Positions 36,932 through 49,849 of a DNA stretch of 64,000 nt are shown one piece after another. The notes below the pieces were generated by a model that ran no database searches, had not been told where the DNA came from, and saw nothing but the letters and a program-made list of their open reading frames with translations. Within the stretch, counting starts at the first letter, position 1; the number at the start of each line of letters is the position of its first letter. The DNA lies in the NCBI GenBank assembly GCA_963724695.1, contig CAVRVW010000008.1, positions 62,001-126,000 on the forward strand, written 5' to 3'. Origin of the DNA: CAVQFD01 sp963724695 (GTDB lineage: Bacteria > Acidobacteriota > Vicinamibacteria > Vicinamibacterales > CAVVIG01). The position numbers and the translations under genes are program-made.

Positions 36932-39866
36932 ATGGTCCACCTCACCATGCTGAACCGGTCGCCAGGCCTCTCAAACCACCCGTCGGGCCCCCTCTGGACC
37001 CTCGCTGCGCCGCTCGTGCTCTCGCTGTTTCTCCCCTCGAACGTGGAAGCGCAGCGGAGCCCGCAGCGCATCGACCAGGACTACACGGCGCTCATCCAGA
37101 AGCACCTGCAGGATCCCCGGATCACCACGGAGCTGGTCGATCATCTCCCGGCGTCGGCAACCGTGCCGTCTCCCCTCAAGTTCTTCGGCCGCATTGTCGG
37201 CACGCCTGGCGAGCTGACGTACGCGAAGGACATTCACCGGTACTACCAGGCCCTCGCGGCGGCATCGAAGCGGGCACGCTACTGGAAGATCGGCACCACC
37301 GAGGAGGGCCGCGACATCGTCGTGCTGGCGATCGCCGACGAGGCCTCGATCGCGTCGCTCGACAAATACAGGTACGCGCTCCAGGCCCTGACCGATCCGC
37401 GGGCGACCACCGAGCGCGAAGCGCAGCAGCTCATCGAAACGTCGAAGCCAATCTACTACGTGACGAGCGGCATGCACTCGACCGAGAACGGCGGGCCGGA
37501 GATGCTGATCGAGCTCGCGTACCGATTGATCGTGCAGGAGACGCCGTTCATCCAGGCGATCAGGAACAACGTGATCACGCTCATCACGCCGGTGCTGGAG
37601 GTGGATGGCCGGGAGAAGCAGGTCGACACCTACTACTTCAACAAGAAGCGGGCCCAGGGCGACGCGCGGTTGCCGTTGATGTACTGGGGCAAGTACGTCC
37701 AGCACGACAACAATCGTGATGGCATGGGGCAGTACCTCGAGCTGACCAAGGCGGTGATGCGGCTGACGCTCGACTGGCGGCCGACCATCCTGCACGATCT
37801 CCACGAAGCGCAGACCTACCTCTACTCGTCGACCGGAACCGGACCGTACAACGAGGCGCTCGATCCGATCACCGTCAGCGAGTGGTGGACGCTCGCGCAG
37901 GCCGATGTGCTGGAGCTCACCAAGCGCGGCGTGCCCGGGGTGTGGACCTACGGGTTCTACGATGGGTGGGTCCCGAACTACATGATCTTCATCGCGCACA
38001 GCCACAACGCGGTCGGCCGCTTCTACGAGGTGCAGGGGTACGGGCCCGATCCGTATGACGTGCGGCCGCAGGCCGCCGCGCTCAGCCGCGAGTGGTTCCG
38101 TCCCAACCCGCCGTTGCCCTTCATCAAGTGGGGCCCGCGGAACAACACCAACATCCAGCAGTCGGCGTTGCTCGTGTCGCTCAACCACGTGGCGAAGAAC
38201 CGCCAGATGTATCTCGAGAACTACTGGATCAAGAACAAGCGCGCGGTGGAGAAGGGCCGCACCGGCGCCGTCAACGCCTGGGTGATTCCGGCCGCGCAGC
38301 GGCGGAAGGCGGACACGGCCACCGCCGTCAACGACCTCCGGCGCCAGGGGCTCGAGATCTCGCGGGCGACGACCGCGTTCACGGCGGGCGGCGTCGACGT
38401 CAAGGCCGGCGACTACGTGGTGCGCGGCGACCAGCCGTACCGAACGCTGGCGGAGATGTATTTTTCCATCCAGAACTATGCGCCGCAGAACCCGGCGCCG
38501 TACGACGACACCGGCTGGACGTTTCAGCTGATGCGGGACATCCGCGTGCTGGCTGTAGGCGACAAGAGCATCCTCGCGCAGAAGATGCCGCTCGTCACGG
38601 CGGATGTGCGTGCGCCATGGCGGCATCGAGGGCCATGGCCCGGTGCTGGTCGTAGAACACACGGCCGACGTGGGCCTGGTGAGCTTCCGCTTCAAGAATC
38701 CCGACGTCCGCATGCTGGCAGCCGAGGACGACTTCGAGTTCGCCGGCCGCACGCTGAGGGCTGGCGCGATCATCGTCCCCGATACGGGCGAGCGGGTGCG
38801 AGCCACCCTGGCGTCACACCTCGAGAGCCTGGGCCTGTCGGCCTGGGCGGTGGCAGCCGCGCCGGCGGTGAAGACCCACGAGCTCGATATCCCGAGGATT
38901 GGCTACGTGCACAGCTGGACGCGCACGCAGGACGAAGGCTGGTGGCGGGCGGCGCTCGACACCTACGGCGTTCCATACGTGTATCTGGCGGACCAGGAGC
39001 TTCGCGCGGGCAATCTGCGGGCACAGTTCGACGTCCTGCTCTTTCCGCACGTCGGCGGATCGGCCGTGGCGCAGGTCAACGGCATGGCGATCGCCGGCGG
39101 CGCGCCGCTGCCGTACCGCAAGACACCGGAGACGCCGAATCTGGGCGCGCTCGATTCGAGCGACGACATCCGCGGCGGCATGGGCCTCGAGGGGCTCGCC
39201 GAGCTCGCCCGGTTCGTGCGCGAGGGCGGCACGCTCATCACGGAAGGATCGACGGCGACGATCTTCCCGGAGTATGGATTGACGACCGGCGTGACGGTCG
39301 AGACGCCGCGCGATCTGTTCGTGCGCGGATCGATCCTGCGCGGCCGCATCGCGGATGCGAAGAGCCCGATCGTGTACGGTTACGGCGGCGGGGAGCTGCC
39401 CATCTACTTCAGTCAGGCGCCCGTGCTGAACGCCGGCGGAGTCGCCGCCGGCGGGGGAGCGGCGCCGCAGAATCCGAACGCGGGCATCGGTCAGATTGTG
39501 ACGCCCAACGTGGCTCCGCTGCCTATCTCGCCGTTCGAACCAGAGGGTCCGATGGCCCGTCCTCTTTCGGAGGAGGCGGGGCGCGCTCGCGGCGACCTCG
39601 ACGCGACTCCGCCGACGCCGTTACAGGTGCCGCGGGCGCGAGTCGCCATCCGCTTTCCCCAGGACGCGGGCGCGATGCTTCTGTCGGGTACGCTCGCCAA
39701 CGGGCAGTCGCTGGCCAACCGCGCGGCTGCGGTCAACGAGAAGGTGGGAGACGGACAGGTCGTGATGTTCGCCCTCAGGCCCTTCTGGCGCTGGCAGACG
39801 CACGGCACCTACACGCTCGGGTTCAACGCCATCATGAACTGGAACGATCTGGAGGCGGGGAGATAG
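36932..39866 (+). CDS. M14 family zinc carboxypeptidase, exported (one frame break)
   Basis: About 978 aa with one extra base near 38612. The signal (LAAPLVLSLFLPSNVEA) is followed by a zinc carboxypeptidase domain at about 60-430: VTSGMHSTENGGPEMLIELA supplies HxxE, and the third zinc His is probably in LHDLHEAQTYLYSSTGT or IAHSHNAVGRFYE. The long C-terminal half (PVLVVEHTADVGLVSFRF, NLRAQFDVLLFPHVGG, GMGLEGLAELARFVREGG) looks like a glutamine-amidotransferase-like accessory domain found in large secreted M14 proteins of Bacteroidota and Acidobacteriota. Two start codons 15 bases apart are possible (36932, 36947). Confidence 0.85.
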
Positions 39867-39867
39867 G

Positions 39868-39905
39868 AATTGCCGATTGCAAAATGCAAATTGCTAATTT
39901 GAAGA
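39868..39905. repeat. Heptad array near the M14/TetR gene ends
   Basis: Units GATTGCA, AAATGCA, AATTGCT and AATTTGA follow in register just after the M14 stop, running into the last codons of the convergent tetR gene. AT-rich unlike the flanks. Confidence 0.6.
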
Positions 39906-40523
39906 GTGCCCCGAGCTGATTCCGTTCCAGATAAACGCGGCGAGCCGGTCAGCGACCGTGCCGAGGTCGGCGTCGCTCTCGCGCAGCACGAACGTGTTGA
40001 TCAACTCATCGAACATCCCGAGCTGGAGGCGCGCGACGAGATCGGGTGAGAGGGCGGCGTTGGCCAGACCGAGATCCTGCAGGCGGCTGAATCGTTGGGC
40101 GAAGTGATCGAGCGCGGATTGTCGCAGTTCGAGAAACGCCTGGTCGAAGCGCGGGTCGATGGACGAAGCTTCGCGCAGGGCGACGGTGGCGGCGTCGCGA
40201 TGTGCGGCGAAGAACTCGAGCCACCGTTTGAAGCCCGCCGCCAGGACCACTTGCGCCCCCAGTGCCTTCGCGCCCTCGGCCGCCTCATCCACCTGTTCGA
40301 GCGCTTCGGCGACCTGGTCGTGGAAGGCCGAGACGACGGCCAGGAAGATTTGGTGCTTGCTCTCGAAGTAGAGGTAGAAGGTGCCGCGGGCGACACCGGC
40401 TCTGGCGATGATGTCTGAAACGCCCGCGTTTCTGTAACCCCGCCTGGCAAACACCCAAGTGGCGGCGTCGAGCAGTTGGAGCCGTCGATCCTCCGGCTTG
40501 AGAAGGGTTCTTCGTTTCGGCAC
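39894..40523 (-). CDS. TetR/AcrR family transcriptional regulator
   Basis: 209 aa, intact. The N-terminal helix-turn-helix is typical: LLDAATWVFARRGYRNAGVS, DIIARAGVARGTFYLYFESK and HQIFLAVVSAF. The C-terminal ligand domain is generic. The start is GTG, with a -10-like TAATAT about 4 nt upstream and a 20-nt perfect palindrome (40533-40552) directly before that, so it very likely represses its own gene. No efflux pump or enzyme gene is adjacent in the divergent direction, so other targets are unknown. Confidence 0.93.
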   Translation of the reverse strand: MPKRRTLLKPEDRRLQLLDAATWVFARRGYRNAGVSDIIARAGVARGTFYLYFESKHQIFLAVVSAFHDQVAEALEQVDEAAEGAKALGAQVVLAAGFKRWLEFFAAHRDAATVALREASSIDPRFDQAFLELRQSALDHFAQRFSRLQDLGLANAALSPDLVARLQLGMFDELINTFVLRESDADLGTVADRLAAFIWNGISSGHSSN

Positions 40524-40532
40524 ACCATATAT

Positions 40533-40552
40533 TAGACTGACACGTCAGTCTA
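40533..40552. promoter_or_regulatory. Palindromic operator for the TetR regulator
   Basis: TAGACTGACACGTCAGTCTA has 9-bp perfect arms around a 2-nt centre, 9 nt upstream of the tetR GTG and overlapping its presumed promoter. Size and symmetry match TetR-family operators. Confidence 0.75.
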
Positions 40553-40590
40553 GTAACATACATGAATCGAGAGGGCAGAAGGCTGGACTC

Positions 40591-40629
40591 AGTCCTTCGG
40601 AGTTCTTCCTTCCAAGTTCTAACTTTCCA
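40591..40629. repeat. Heptad array, single copy of the AGTCCTTCG family
   Basis: In-register units AGTCCTT, CGGAGTT, CTTCCTT, CCAAGTT and CTAACTT. The first two match the right arm of the inverted repeat at 33748-33771, but no partner arm was found nearby. Confidence 0.65.
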
Positions 40630-40658
40630 ACGGCTCCGTCGAGTTGCGCCGGACATGC

Positions 40659-40997
40659 CTATTCAGGCGCGCCGGCGCTCTCGATATCCCGCTCCAGGAA
40701 GTAGTTCAGAAACGTCCTGATTAGAGCGATCGCCCCCAGCTTCCCAATGTCTTCCCAGGTGGGCGCGATCACGCTCTCGATGATGTCTGCCGCCAGCTCG
40801 AACTCCAGCCCCAACAGCAGCCACATCCCGAACTGCCGCCAGATGGCCTTGCGGGCACCGTGAGCAGTCCCGGGTGCGGCCACCAACCGGACGATCTGGA
40901 CAAAGGCCTGAAGAGATCCGAAGGCCACGATGAGGACCGCCGCGCCCCCGACAAGCAGCGAAGCGGCCTCCGCGAACCGAACGAAGATCTCTTCCAC
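40659..40997 (-). CDS. DUF1622 family small membrane protein
   Basis: 112 aa, the usual length. Two or three hydrophobic helices: AASLLVGGAAVLIVAFGSLQ, FGMWLLLGLEFELAADII and GAIALIRTFLNYFLERDIES. The LEFELAADIIESV and RTFLNYFLERDIE motifs are diagnostic of DUF1622. Inner-membrane location is expected; function is not known. Confidence 0.88.
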   Translation of the reverse strand: MEEIFVRFAEAASLLVGGAAVLIVAFGSLQAFVQIVRLVAAPGTAHGARKAIWRQFGMWLLLGLEFELAADIIESVIAPTWEDIGKLGAIALIRTFLNYFLERDIESAGAPE

Positions 40998-41032
40998 CTG
41001 GGATCAGCCCTGCGCTTGATCTGCGCCCCGAG

Positions 41033-41581
41033 CTACTTCTCGACGACGACGCCCAGAAGGATGGCTTCGGTGTAGGTGATGTCGATCTGCTGCCCCACCT
41101 TGACGCCCTCGAGGTTCTTCACGTTCTCGACCTTCCGCGTCACAAGGCTGCCATCCTGAGTCCGGACCGTGATCGTCGGCGTCTTCGTGTCGATCGCCGT
41201 GACGGTGACTGTGGTCACTAGTTGCGTCGCCACCGTCACGCCCGGCGCGCCGGTGCTCGAGGTCAAGTCCACGGTCGCCGACGTGGGCTTGGGCGCCTGC
41301 TTGGGCGCGTGCGCGCTCAAGACCAGCGACTCGTAGTAGGTCGTCCGAACCCGCATCCCGACCTTGAGCTCGTTGAAACGCTGCACCTCGGGCCCGGCCA
41401 CAACGGTCTCGACTTCACCCGTCGCATCTCTGACCGTGATGTGGCGCGTCGCCGGGTCGATCGCCGTAATGGTGACCGTCTCCGAAACCGACGTCGCCCT
41501 GATGACTGGCTTCTGCGCGAATACCAGGCTGGCAGACGCCACCGAAATCAACCCGAGAACCAACAACATTCGTCGAAACAT
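41033..41581 (-). CDS. Exported beta-rich protein of unknown function
   Basis: 182 aa. The signal peptide (MFRRMLLVLGLISVASASLV, cut after FAQ) leads to two similar beta modules: TVTITAIDPATRHITVRDAT and TVTVTAIDTKTPTITVRTQD, each followed by a KVGMRV/KVGQQI-type strand, so the protein is an internal duplication. GGAGG at 41588-41592 is 6 nt from the ATG at 41581, which decides for this start over the ATG at 41587. It resembles the DUF5666-like class of periplasmic proteins; function unknown. Confidence 0.75.
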   Translation of the reverse strand: MFRRMLLVLGLISVASASLVFAQKPVIRATSVSETVTITAIDPATRHITVRDATGEVETVVAGPEVQRFNELKVGMRVRTTYYESLVLSAHAPKQAPKPTSATVDLTSSTGAPGVTVATQLVTTVTVTAIDTKTPTITVRTQDGSLVTRKVENVKNLEGVKVGQQIDITYTEAILLGVVVEK

Positions 41582-41587
41582 ACTCAT

Positions 41588-41903
41588 CCTCCGCGCCCCT
41601 TCGAGCATCCCTTGTGCCACTAGGCCTGCCTCGCAGGCGCCCGGCCATTTCCCAGCAACGCTCGGAGTTGCGGAACACCCACTCCGGGATGCTCATCAAA
41701 ACGTCGTGGATTCCTCCGGAATGTCGGGGGCGCACCCACATTCTGCCATGCCCGAGGTCGCCGCCGGCGGTCGAATCGGTCGCCCACAGCACGGCGCCGG
41801 CTCCCAGCCTCCTGGCCATTGTCGGGCAACAATGCAGCTCGGGTAGCCGAACTGTCGTGCCTCAATGCGGTTCGCGACACGAGAGTCCCGGCCGGACTCG
41901 CTC
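41588..41903. other. Intergenic region without a supported gene
   Basis: About 316 bases between divergent genes. A minus-strand stretch at about 41630-41819 reads plausibly in part (SIPEWVFRNSERCWEMAGRL) but has no stop of its own before it runs into the neighbour in another frame, and no family match is apparent. It could be a decayed gene fragment or leader sequence. Confidence 0.4.
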
Positions 41904-42461
41904 ATGGATCAGACCGGCGAACTGAACCGCGCACTGCTTGTCTCGGCCACCGGCCTGTTCTGCGCACTGGCGCTGCCGATCCCGGCAACGGCGCAGACCA
42001 ACCTGCAGGCCTGGGGAAGCATCACCTTCGGGTGGAGCGGGCGCGGTCTCGTCGGCTACTCGGTGGAGGTCGAGCCCAAGGTTCTGGTGGTGGTGCCCGA
42101 GGGCGAACCGGACTGGGCGACGCTCGACATCACGCCCTCTGCCGATTGGGCGGCGAAGCCCTGGCTGGACATCGTCGGCGAGCTGGCGACAGGGTACACG
42201 TCCCAGACCGACGAAATCAGCTCCTACGAGGTGTCGCCGCGCGCGGGCGCACGCTTCCACATCTTCTCGCGCGACCTGTCAGCGCCCGTGCGCCTCCCCG
42301 ATCGGCCATCGAGGCGCCGTGTCGTCGTCCGCGACCTTGTCCGCGTGGAGTCGCGGAATCTGTTCTACAGCGGCGGCAAGGCGAACAGCTTCACCGTGCG
42401 CTTCCGCAACCGGATCGAGACTGAAGCCGAGGCGGACCGAAGATCGCGCGAGAGAAAGTAG
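41904..42461 (+). CDS. Exported protein, DUF2490-like or truncated
   Basis: 185 aa from MDQTGELNRALLVSATGLFC, a signal peptide ending PATAQ; an in-frame ATG at 41865 is also possible. The body (QAWGSITFGWSGRGLVGYSV, EPKVLVVVPEGEPDWATLDI) has alternating beta-strand character, and RDLVRVESRNLFYSGGKANS recalls the DUF2490 group of outer-membrane-like proteins. It is shorter than that family, so it may have lost its C-terminal strands. Function unknown. Confidence 0.6.
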   Translation: MDQTGELNRALLVSATGLFCALALPIPATAQTNLQAWGSITFGWSGRGLVGYSVEVEPKVLVVVPEGEPDWATLDITPSADWAAKPWLDIVGELATGYTSQTDEISSYEVSPRAGARFHIFSRDLSAPVRLPDRPSRRRVVVRDLVRVESRNLFYSGGKANSFTVRFRNRIETEAEADRRSRERK

Positions 42462-42462
42462 G

Positions 42463-42500
42463 GGAGCGGCGGAGAGAGGGGAGTCGAGAGGAACGAGGCC
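42463..42500. repeat. Purine-rich heptad array
   Basis: Units GGGAGCG, GCGGAGA, GAGGGGA, GTCGAGA and GGAACGA directly follow the stop of the plus-strand gene and lead into the hairpin at 42491. Confidence 0.55.
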
Positions 42501-42512
42501 GAAGCCCCGTTC
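42491..42512. terminator. Hairpin between convergent genes
   Basis: GAACGAGGC-CGAA-GCCCCGTTC: 9-nt arms with one mismatch and a 4-nt loop, in the 62-nt gap between two convergent genes. No clear U-tract, so its role as terminator rests on position. Confidence 0.45.
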
Positions 42513-42523
42513 CCCCCGAACAA

Positions 42524-43183
42524 CTAGAAGCGCACCAAGAGGCCGCCGTTGAACGTCCACTGGTTGCCGTACTGCGCGTCGCCGATCACGTAGCAGCCCC
42601 AGTAGGGATCGCACCACCAGCCGGCCGCATCGGACTTGAGGTAGGTCGGCGTCCACTGGATGCCAGCCTTGAAGCCGAGCGCGCCGCCGGCATAGCCCTT
42701 CACGCCAGCGCCCCAGGTCGTCGAGAAGCCCGTGAATCCCTCGAGCTCGCGGGGGCCCAAAATACCCGTGTAGGACACTGTCGGGTAGTTCGTGGCGCCG
42801 AGGCCGAACAGCAAGTACGGCCGGATGCTCGCATCGGACTCGAGAAAGTTGTAGCCGACGTAGCCGTGGTAGGTGTTGACGCTCATGTCGCCCACCTCCG
42901 TCTCGGCGGTGCCGTCGGCGACAAGGGTCGACATCTGCTGCCCGAACAGGAACCCGACCTCGACGTTGGGCGTGACCGGGACGCCGACGTTGAAGCCCCA
43001 GCTGAACGAATCCTTGGGATCGAGCCGGTCGTACAGGTTGCCGTTCGCCGCGAGGAAGGGATCACCGCTCGCCCCGTCGGAGAACGTCCAGCCCACCGTG
43101 AAGCCGACCTCAGCCCCCTGAGCCATCGCCTGGCTCGCTGAAGCCATCACGATCGCCATCACTACCACGACTTTCTTGAACAT
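42524..43183 (-). CDS. Outer membrane beta-barrel protein
   Basis: 219 aa. The signal peptide (MFKKVVVVMAIVMASASQAM, cut after AMAQ) is followed by alternating strands rich in Gly and aromatics (GAEVGFTVGWTFSDG, SFSWGFNVGVPVTPNVEVGF, TYHGYVGYNFL, RPYLLFGLGATNYP). It ends in QWTFNGGLLVRF, the terminal Phe typical of barrel proteins recognised by BamA. This fits an OmpA/OmpW-type 8-stranded barrel. AGGAGA lies just before the ATG. Substrate unknown. Confidence 0.85.
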   Translation of the reverse strand: MFKKVVVVMAIVMASASQAMAQGAEVGFTVGWTFSDGASGDPFLAANGNLYDRLDPKDSFSWGFNVGVPVTPNVEVGFLFGQQMSTLVADGTAETEVGDMSVNTYHGYVGYNFLESDASIRPYLLFGLGATNYPTVSYTGILGPRELEGFTGFSTTWGAGVKGYAGGALGFKAGIQWTPTYLKSDAAGWWCDPYWGCYVIGDAQYGNQWTFNGGLLVRF

Positions 43184-43473
43184 TTACGAATCTCCTTCGA
43201 AAGATACCGGCGCTGACAAGCGCTCGAACTGCAGCCAGTGTGCCAGCCGCAGGACGAGGATCAAGAATACCCCAAACGCTGGGCTTCCTGACGTTGGAGG
43301 GCCACCACGCCTGTCTTGGCCTACGGTCGAGGTGGAGTCTGGTCGGAGCGGCCCACGGCATTCCGGAGCCGTCGCCGCAACGTCGCGGCGCCCGGATACG
43401 GGGCGGCCGACCGGCTGCCGCACCGCCAGGGTCTTCGACTCCGTCCGTTCCAGACCTGTGGGAAAATGCGCGA
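43184..43473. other. Divergent intergenic region
   Basis: 290 bases between the barrel protein and DUF202 starts. No gene or RNA was recognised; it must hold both promoters, but no consensus pair stood out. Confidence 0.4.
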
Positions 43474-43845
43474 ATGCCCGGGCTGGACGCGGGAACTCAG
43501 ATGGCGCTCGATCGGACGCGGCTTGCTCACGAGCGCACGATGATGGCGTGGATTCGCACGGCCACGTCGCTCATCTCGTTCGGGTTCACGATCTACAAGT
43601 TCTTCGACCTGCAGAACCAGCAGGCCCGGACGGCGAGCCTCATCGGGCCCAGGGCGTTCGCTTTCGGGATGATCGGCACGGGGCTCGTGGCGCTCCTGCT
43701 GGCGGCCTACCAGCATCGGCAGAGCCTGCAGATGCTGCGTCAGACCTATCACAGCGAGGTACCCTATTCGACCGCAGCAGTGGTGGGTGTGCTCGTGGCG
43801 ATTCTCGGGTTCGCCGCTCTCGGCGCGGTCGTGTTCGAGCGCTAG
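43474..43845 (+). CDS. DUF202 (YidH-like) membrane protein
   Basis: 123 aa. LDRTRLAHERTMMAWIRTAT is the DUF202 signature, followed by three membrane segments (SLISFGFTIYKFF, AFAFGMIGTGLVALLLAAYQ, TAAVVGVLVAILGFAALGAV). Small inner-membrane proteins of this family have no firm function. Convergent with the next gene, 4 bases apart. Confidence 0.9.
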   Translation: MPGLDAGTQMALDRTRLAHERTMMAWIRTATSLISFGFTIYKFFDLQNQQARTASLIGPRAFAFGMIGTGLVALLLAAYQHRQSLQMLRQTYHSEVPYSTAAVVGVLVAILGFAALGAVVFER

Positions 43846-43849
43846 CCGC

Positions 43850-44380
43850 CTACTGCTTCCGCCAGCGTCCGACCGACACCGGCTTGCCATCGTCGCCGCG
43901 GGTGGTCAGCGTCAGAAGGTTCCCCGCCACTTCCCAGTGCCGCGGCCGGTTCAACGCCAGCGGTCCGCTGGCGGCCGGGGGCTGTCCTTCCAGGATGTAG
44001 GTCAGCGTGCGGTTCTGCAGATCGACTGCCGTGCGGCCGTCGGTGGAGAGGACCCCTTCGCGGACGTCGATGCCCACGGAGCGCAGGCCGTCCGATGTCG
44101 CCTGATCGGTGCGAATCTCCATCCGCATGTTGCCGAACTCGTCGTAGGTGAGGACGCCTGTCCCCTTCACTGTGACGGGCGCCCGTCCAGGAGGAAACAC
44201 TTCGAACGACTCGAGTGTCCAGCGCCCCTCGAGATACTTGCGCGCCTCAGCAAGCGAACCCGTGCCCGCAGCCACGGGACCGCCGACGACCGGCCGCGTG
44301 CGAGGTCCCCCAGTGCAGGCCGCCGTGATGAGAAGGGCGACGAGCGGAATCGAGCGCGCGACGGAATGGGAAGGCATCAT
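43850..44380 (-). CDS. Lipoprotein, lipocalin-like
   Basis: 176 aa. Lipobox LLITAAC after a short signal. The domain EARKYLEGRWTLESFEVFPP, GTGVLTYDEFGNMRMEIRTD, LNRPRHWEVAGNLLTLTTRG resembles lipocalin-like proteins of the Lipocalin_5 style, with a W near the start of the barrel. Probable small-molecule-binding envelope lipoprotein; ligand unknown. It follows the methyltransferase gene by 28 bases. Confidence 0.65.
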   Translation of the reverse strand: MMPSHSVARSIPLVALLITAACTGGPRTRPVVGGPVAAGTGSLAEARKYLEGRWTLESFEVFPPGRAPVTVKGTGVLTYDEFGNMRMEIRTDQATSDGLRSVGIDVREGVLSTDGRTAVDLQNRTLTYILEGQPPAASGPLALNRPRHWEVAGNLLTLTTRGDDGKPVSVGRWRKQ

Positions 44381-44408
44381 CGGTCAGCTCCGCCACCATG
44401 CTACACAA

Positions 44409-45101
44409 TCAATCGCCCGGGCCGCCGAGAATCCGCAGCATCTGATTTCCTCCACGCTGAAACTCGTACGGTACTCGCTCGATTGAGACGCGGTGTCCGG
44501 ACCCACGGAGCGACGTCACGCAGGCCTGGACGTAGGGGGACGGATGTCCACCCAGGGCCAGCAGCGGGAAGATTCGCACCTCGGCTGCCACCCGGCACAG
44601 CTCGCGCAGCGCCTCCTGATGAAATGACTCACCCAGCTGGCTTGTGTAGAGAAACAGGAAGTGCGAGCACAGCGCGAGGTCGAACGACCGGTCGGAGAAC
44701 GGGAGTGACGGCAGGGCCGCCTCGACATAGCGCCCGGCGATCTTGCCTGGCTCGAAGTCCGCGAGGAACGTCCGCATCGCCTCCATCCGGATCTGTCCCA
44801 GCGCCTCGACGTCAGGAATGGCTTCGTCCCACACGAACTCGCCGGCATTCTTCCGCGTCTGCTCGAGCACTTGGTCGCGCGTTGCCGCGATGCGAGCGGA
44901 GATCTCGGCCGCGCCAAAGGCGTAGATCGGGTCGCACGATACGACCCGGATCCCGCGCCCGGTCGCTTCTGCGTTGAAGCTTGCGGGGCCATCGCCACAG
45001 CCGAGGATGCTGCGGCCGAAGTCGTCACCCGTCAGCGCGAACATCCGCTGGTATTCGTCGAAGGACCGGCCCCAGGGCACGACCTGATCAAGGGTGAACA
45101 T
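44409..45101 (-). CDS. SAM-dependent methyltransferase
   Basis: 230 aa. The class I methyltransferase motif I appears as SILGCGDGPASFNAEATGRG and the acidic end of strand 2 as VSCDPIYAF. SFDLALCSHFLFLYTSQLG takes the place of motif IV. The fold is clear but the substrate is not. It starts 21 bases after the pyruvate carboxylase stop and may be co-transcribed with it. Confidence 0.78.
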   Translation of the reverse strand: MFTLDQVVPWGRSFDEYQRMFALTGDDFGRSILGCGDGPASFNAEATGRGIRVVSCDPIYAFGAAEISARIAATRDQVLEQTRKNAGEFVWDEAIPDVEALGQIRMEAMRTFLADFEPGKIAGRYVEAALPSLPFSDRSFDLALCSHFLFLYTSQLGESFHQEALRELCRVAAEVRIFPLLALGGHPSPYVQACVTSLRGSGHRVSIERVPYEFQRGGNQMLRILGGPGD

Positions 45102-45122
45102 CGATCGTCCCGAGGCCCACGA

Positions 45123-48616
<3,494 letters not shown>

Positions 48617-48692
48617 AGCGTGTTCGGGAGTTCGGTTGGCCCGCAGGACGTCGCGAGGCAGCACGATCTTAGCGTCAAAGAGGAAGATTTCA

Positions 48693-48698
48693 TAAGAT
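48693..48698 (+). promoter_or_regulatory. -10-like box upstream of thiO
   Basis: TAAGAT ends 5 nt before the GTG start at 48704, in the 87-nt divergent gap with pyruvate carboxylase. Likely leaderless. Confidence 0.25.
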
Positions 48699-48703
48699 GA
48701 CCC

Positions 48704-49825
48704 GTGGCCAAATCGGGCGACGTGGTGGTCATCGGCGCCGGGATCGTGGGGTGCGCGGTGGCCTACGAGCTGGCGCGCCGGGGGGCGGCGGTCCGGATGA
48801 TCGACGATCGGCCCGCGGGCATGGGCGCCACGCAGGCGTCGGCTGGTGTCCTGGCGCCGTACGTCGAAGCCCGCGACGGCGGGCCGCTACTGGACCTGGC
48901 TATCCGCAGCCTGGCGCTCTTCGACAATTTTGTCGGCGGCGTTTCCGAGGCGAGCGGGATGGCCGTGCCCTATCGCCGAAGCGGATTGGTCGACGTGGCG
49001 CTCCACGACGACGCGTTAAACGCGTTCCGCCGCGCGGCCGAAGCGCTGGTCGCGCGAGGTATCGCCGCCGAGCTGCTCGACGCGCGCGCCGTGCGCGACG
49101 CCGAGCCTCAGCTGACCGCCGAGGCCCGCGGCGGACTGGTCATCACGTCGTACGGCTTTGTCGACGCCGCCGAGCTGACGCGTGCGCTCGTGACGGCCGC
49201 GGAGCGTTCTGGCGCCCGGATGCTGCCGCCTCAACGCGTCACCCGTGTCTCGCCGCTCGCCACCGCTTCCGGCCTTCGGGTCGACACCGATCGCGGCACG
49301 CTGACCGCTCCCCACGTCGTGCTCGCCGCCGGCAGCTGGGCCGGGCAACTCGACCTCGCCGGCGTGCGGACGCCGGTGCCCGTCAAGCCTATCCGCGGTC
49401 AACTGCTGCACCTCCAGTGGAATGGGCCGCCGCTGCGGCGTGTGACGTGGGGCGAACGCTGCTACCTCGTTCCCTGGGACGATGGCACGCTGCTCGTGGG
49501 CGCGACGGTCGAAGACGTGGGCTTCGACGAGCGGACGACGATGGCGGGCGTGCGCGACTTGATCGACGCGGCGTGCGAGCTCGTGCCGCAGGGCTGGACC
49601 GCGGCGTTAAAAATGGCCCGGGCCGGACTCAGGCCAGGCACGCCGGACGGCCTGCCGGTCATCGGCCGATCGGCCGCGCTGCCCGGTCTCGTGTACGCCA
49701 CAGGTCATTACCGGAGCGGCGTGCAGCTGGCGCCGTTGACCGCACAGCTCGTGGCAGATTTGCTGCTCGACGACAAGGTCGACCCGCTGCTGGAGCTCGT
49801 CGCACCAGCACGCTTCGGATGCTGA
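48704..49825 (+). CDS. thiO: Glycine oxidase ThiO-like FAD-dependent oxidoreductase
   Basis: 373 aa, intact. The N-terminal FAD loop DVVVIGAGIVGCAVAYELAR, GMGATQASAGVLAPYVEA, the mid FAD motif VVLAAGSWAGQL, PIRGQLLHL, and the C-terminal RAGLRPGTPDGLPVIGRSAA with TGHYRSGVQLAP are typical of ThiO. The enzyme oxidises glycine to the imine needed for the thiazole of thiamine. No other thi gene is near, so other amine substrates are possible. Confidence 0.87.
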   Translation: MAKSGDVVVIGAGIVGCAVAYELARRGAAVRMIDDRPAGMGATQASAGVLAPYVEARDGGPLLDLAIRSLALFDNFVGGVSEASGMAVPYRRSGLVDVALHDDALNAFRRAAEALVARGIAAELLDARAVRDAEPQLTAEARGGLVITSYGFVDAAELTRALVTAAERSGARMLPPQRVTRVSPLATASGLRVDTDRGTLTAPHVVLAAGSWAGQLDLAGVRTPVPVKPIRGQLLHLQWNGPPLRRVTWGERCYLVPWDDGTLLVGATVEDVGFDERTTMAGVRDLIDAACELVPQGWTAALKMARAGLRPGTPDGLPVIGRSAALPGLVYATGHYRSGVQLAPLTAQLVADLLLDDKVDPLLELVAPARFGC

Positions 49826-49849
49826 GGCGGGCCTTCGCCGCCGGGAACG

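Noticed and set aside
41630..41819. Possible minus-strand gene with a protein-like stretch (SIPEWVFRNSERCWEMAGRL)
   Set aside because: No proper stop before it enters the neighbouring gene in another frame, no ribosome binding site and no recognisable family; kept only as an intergenic remark.
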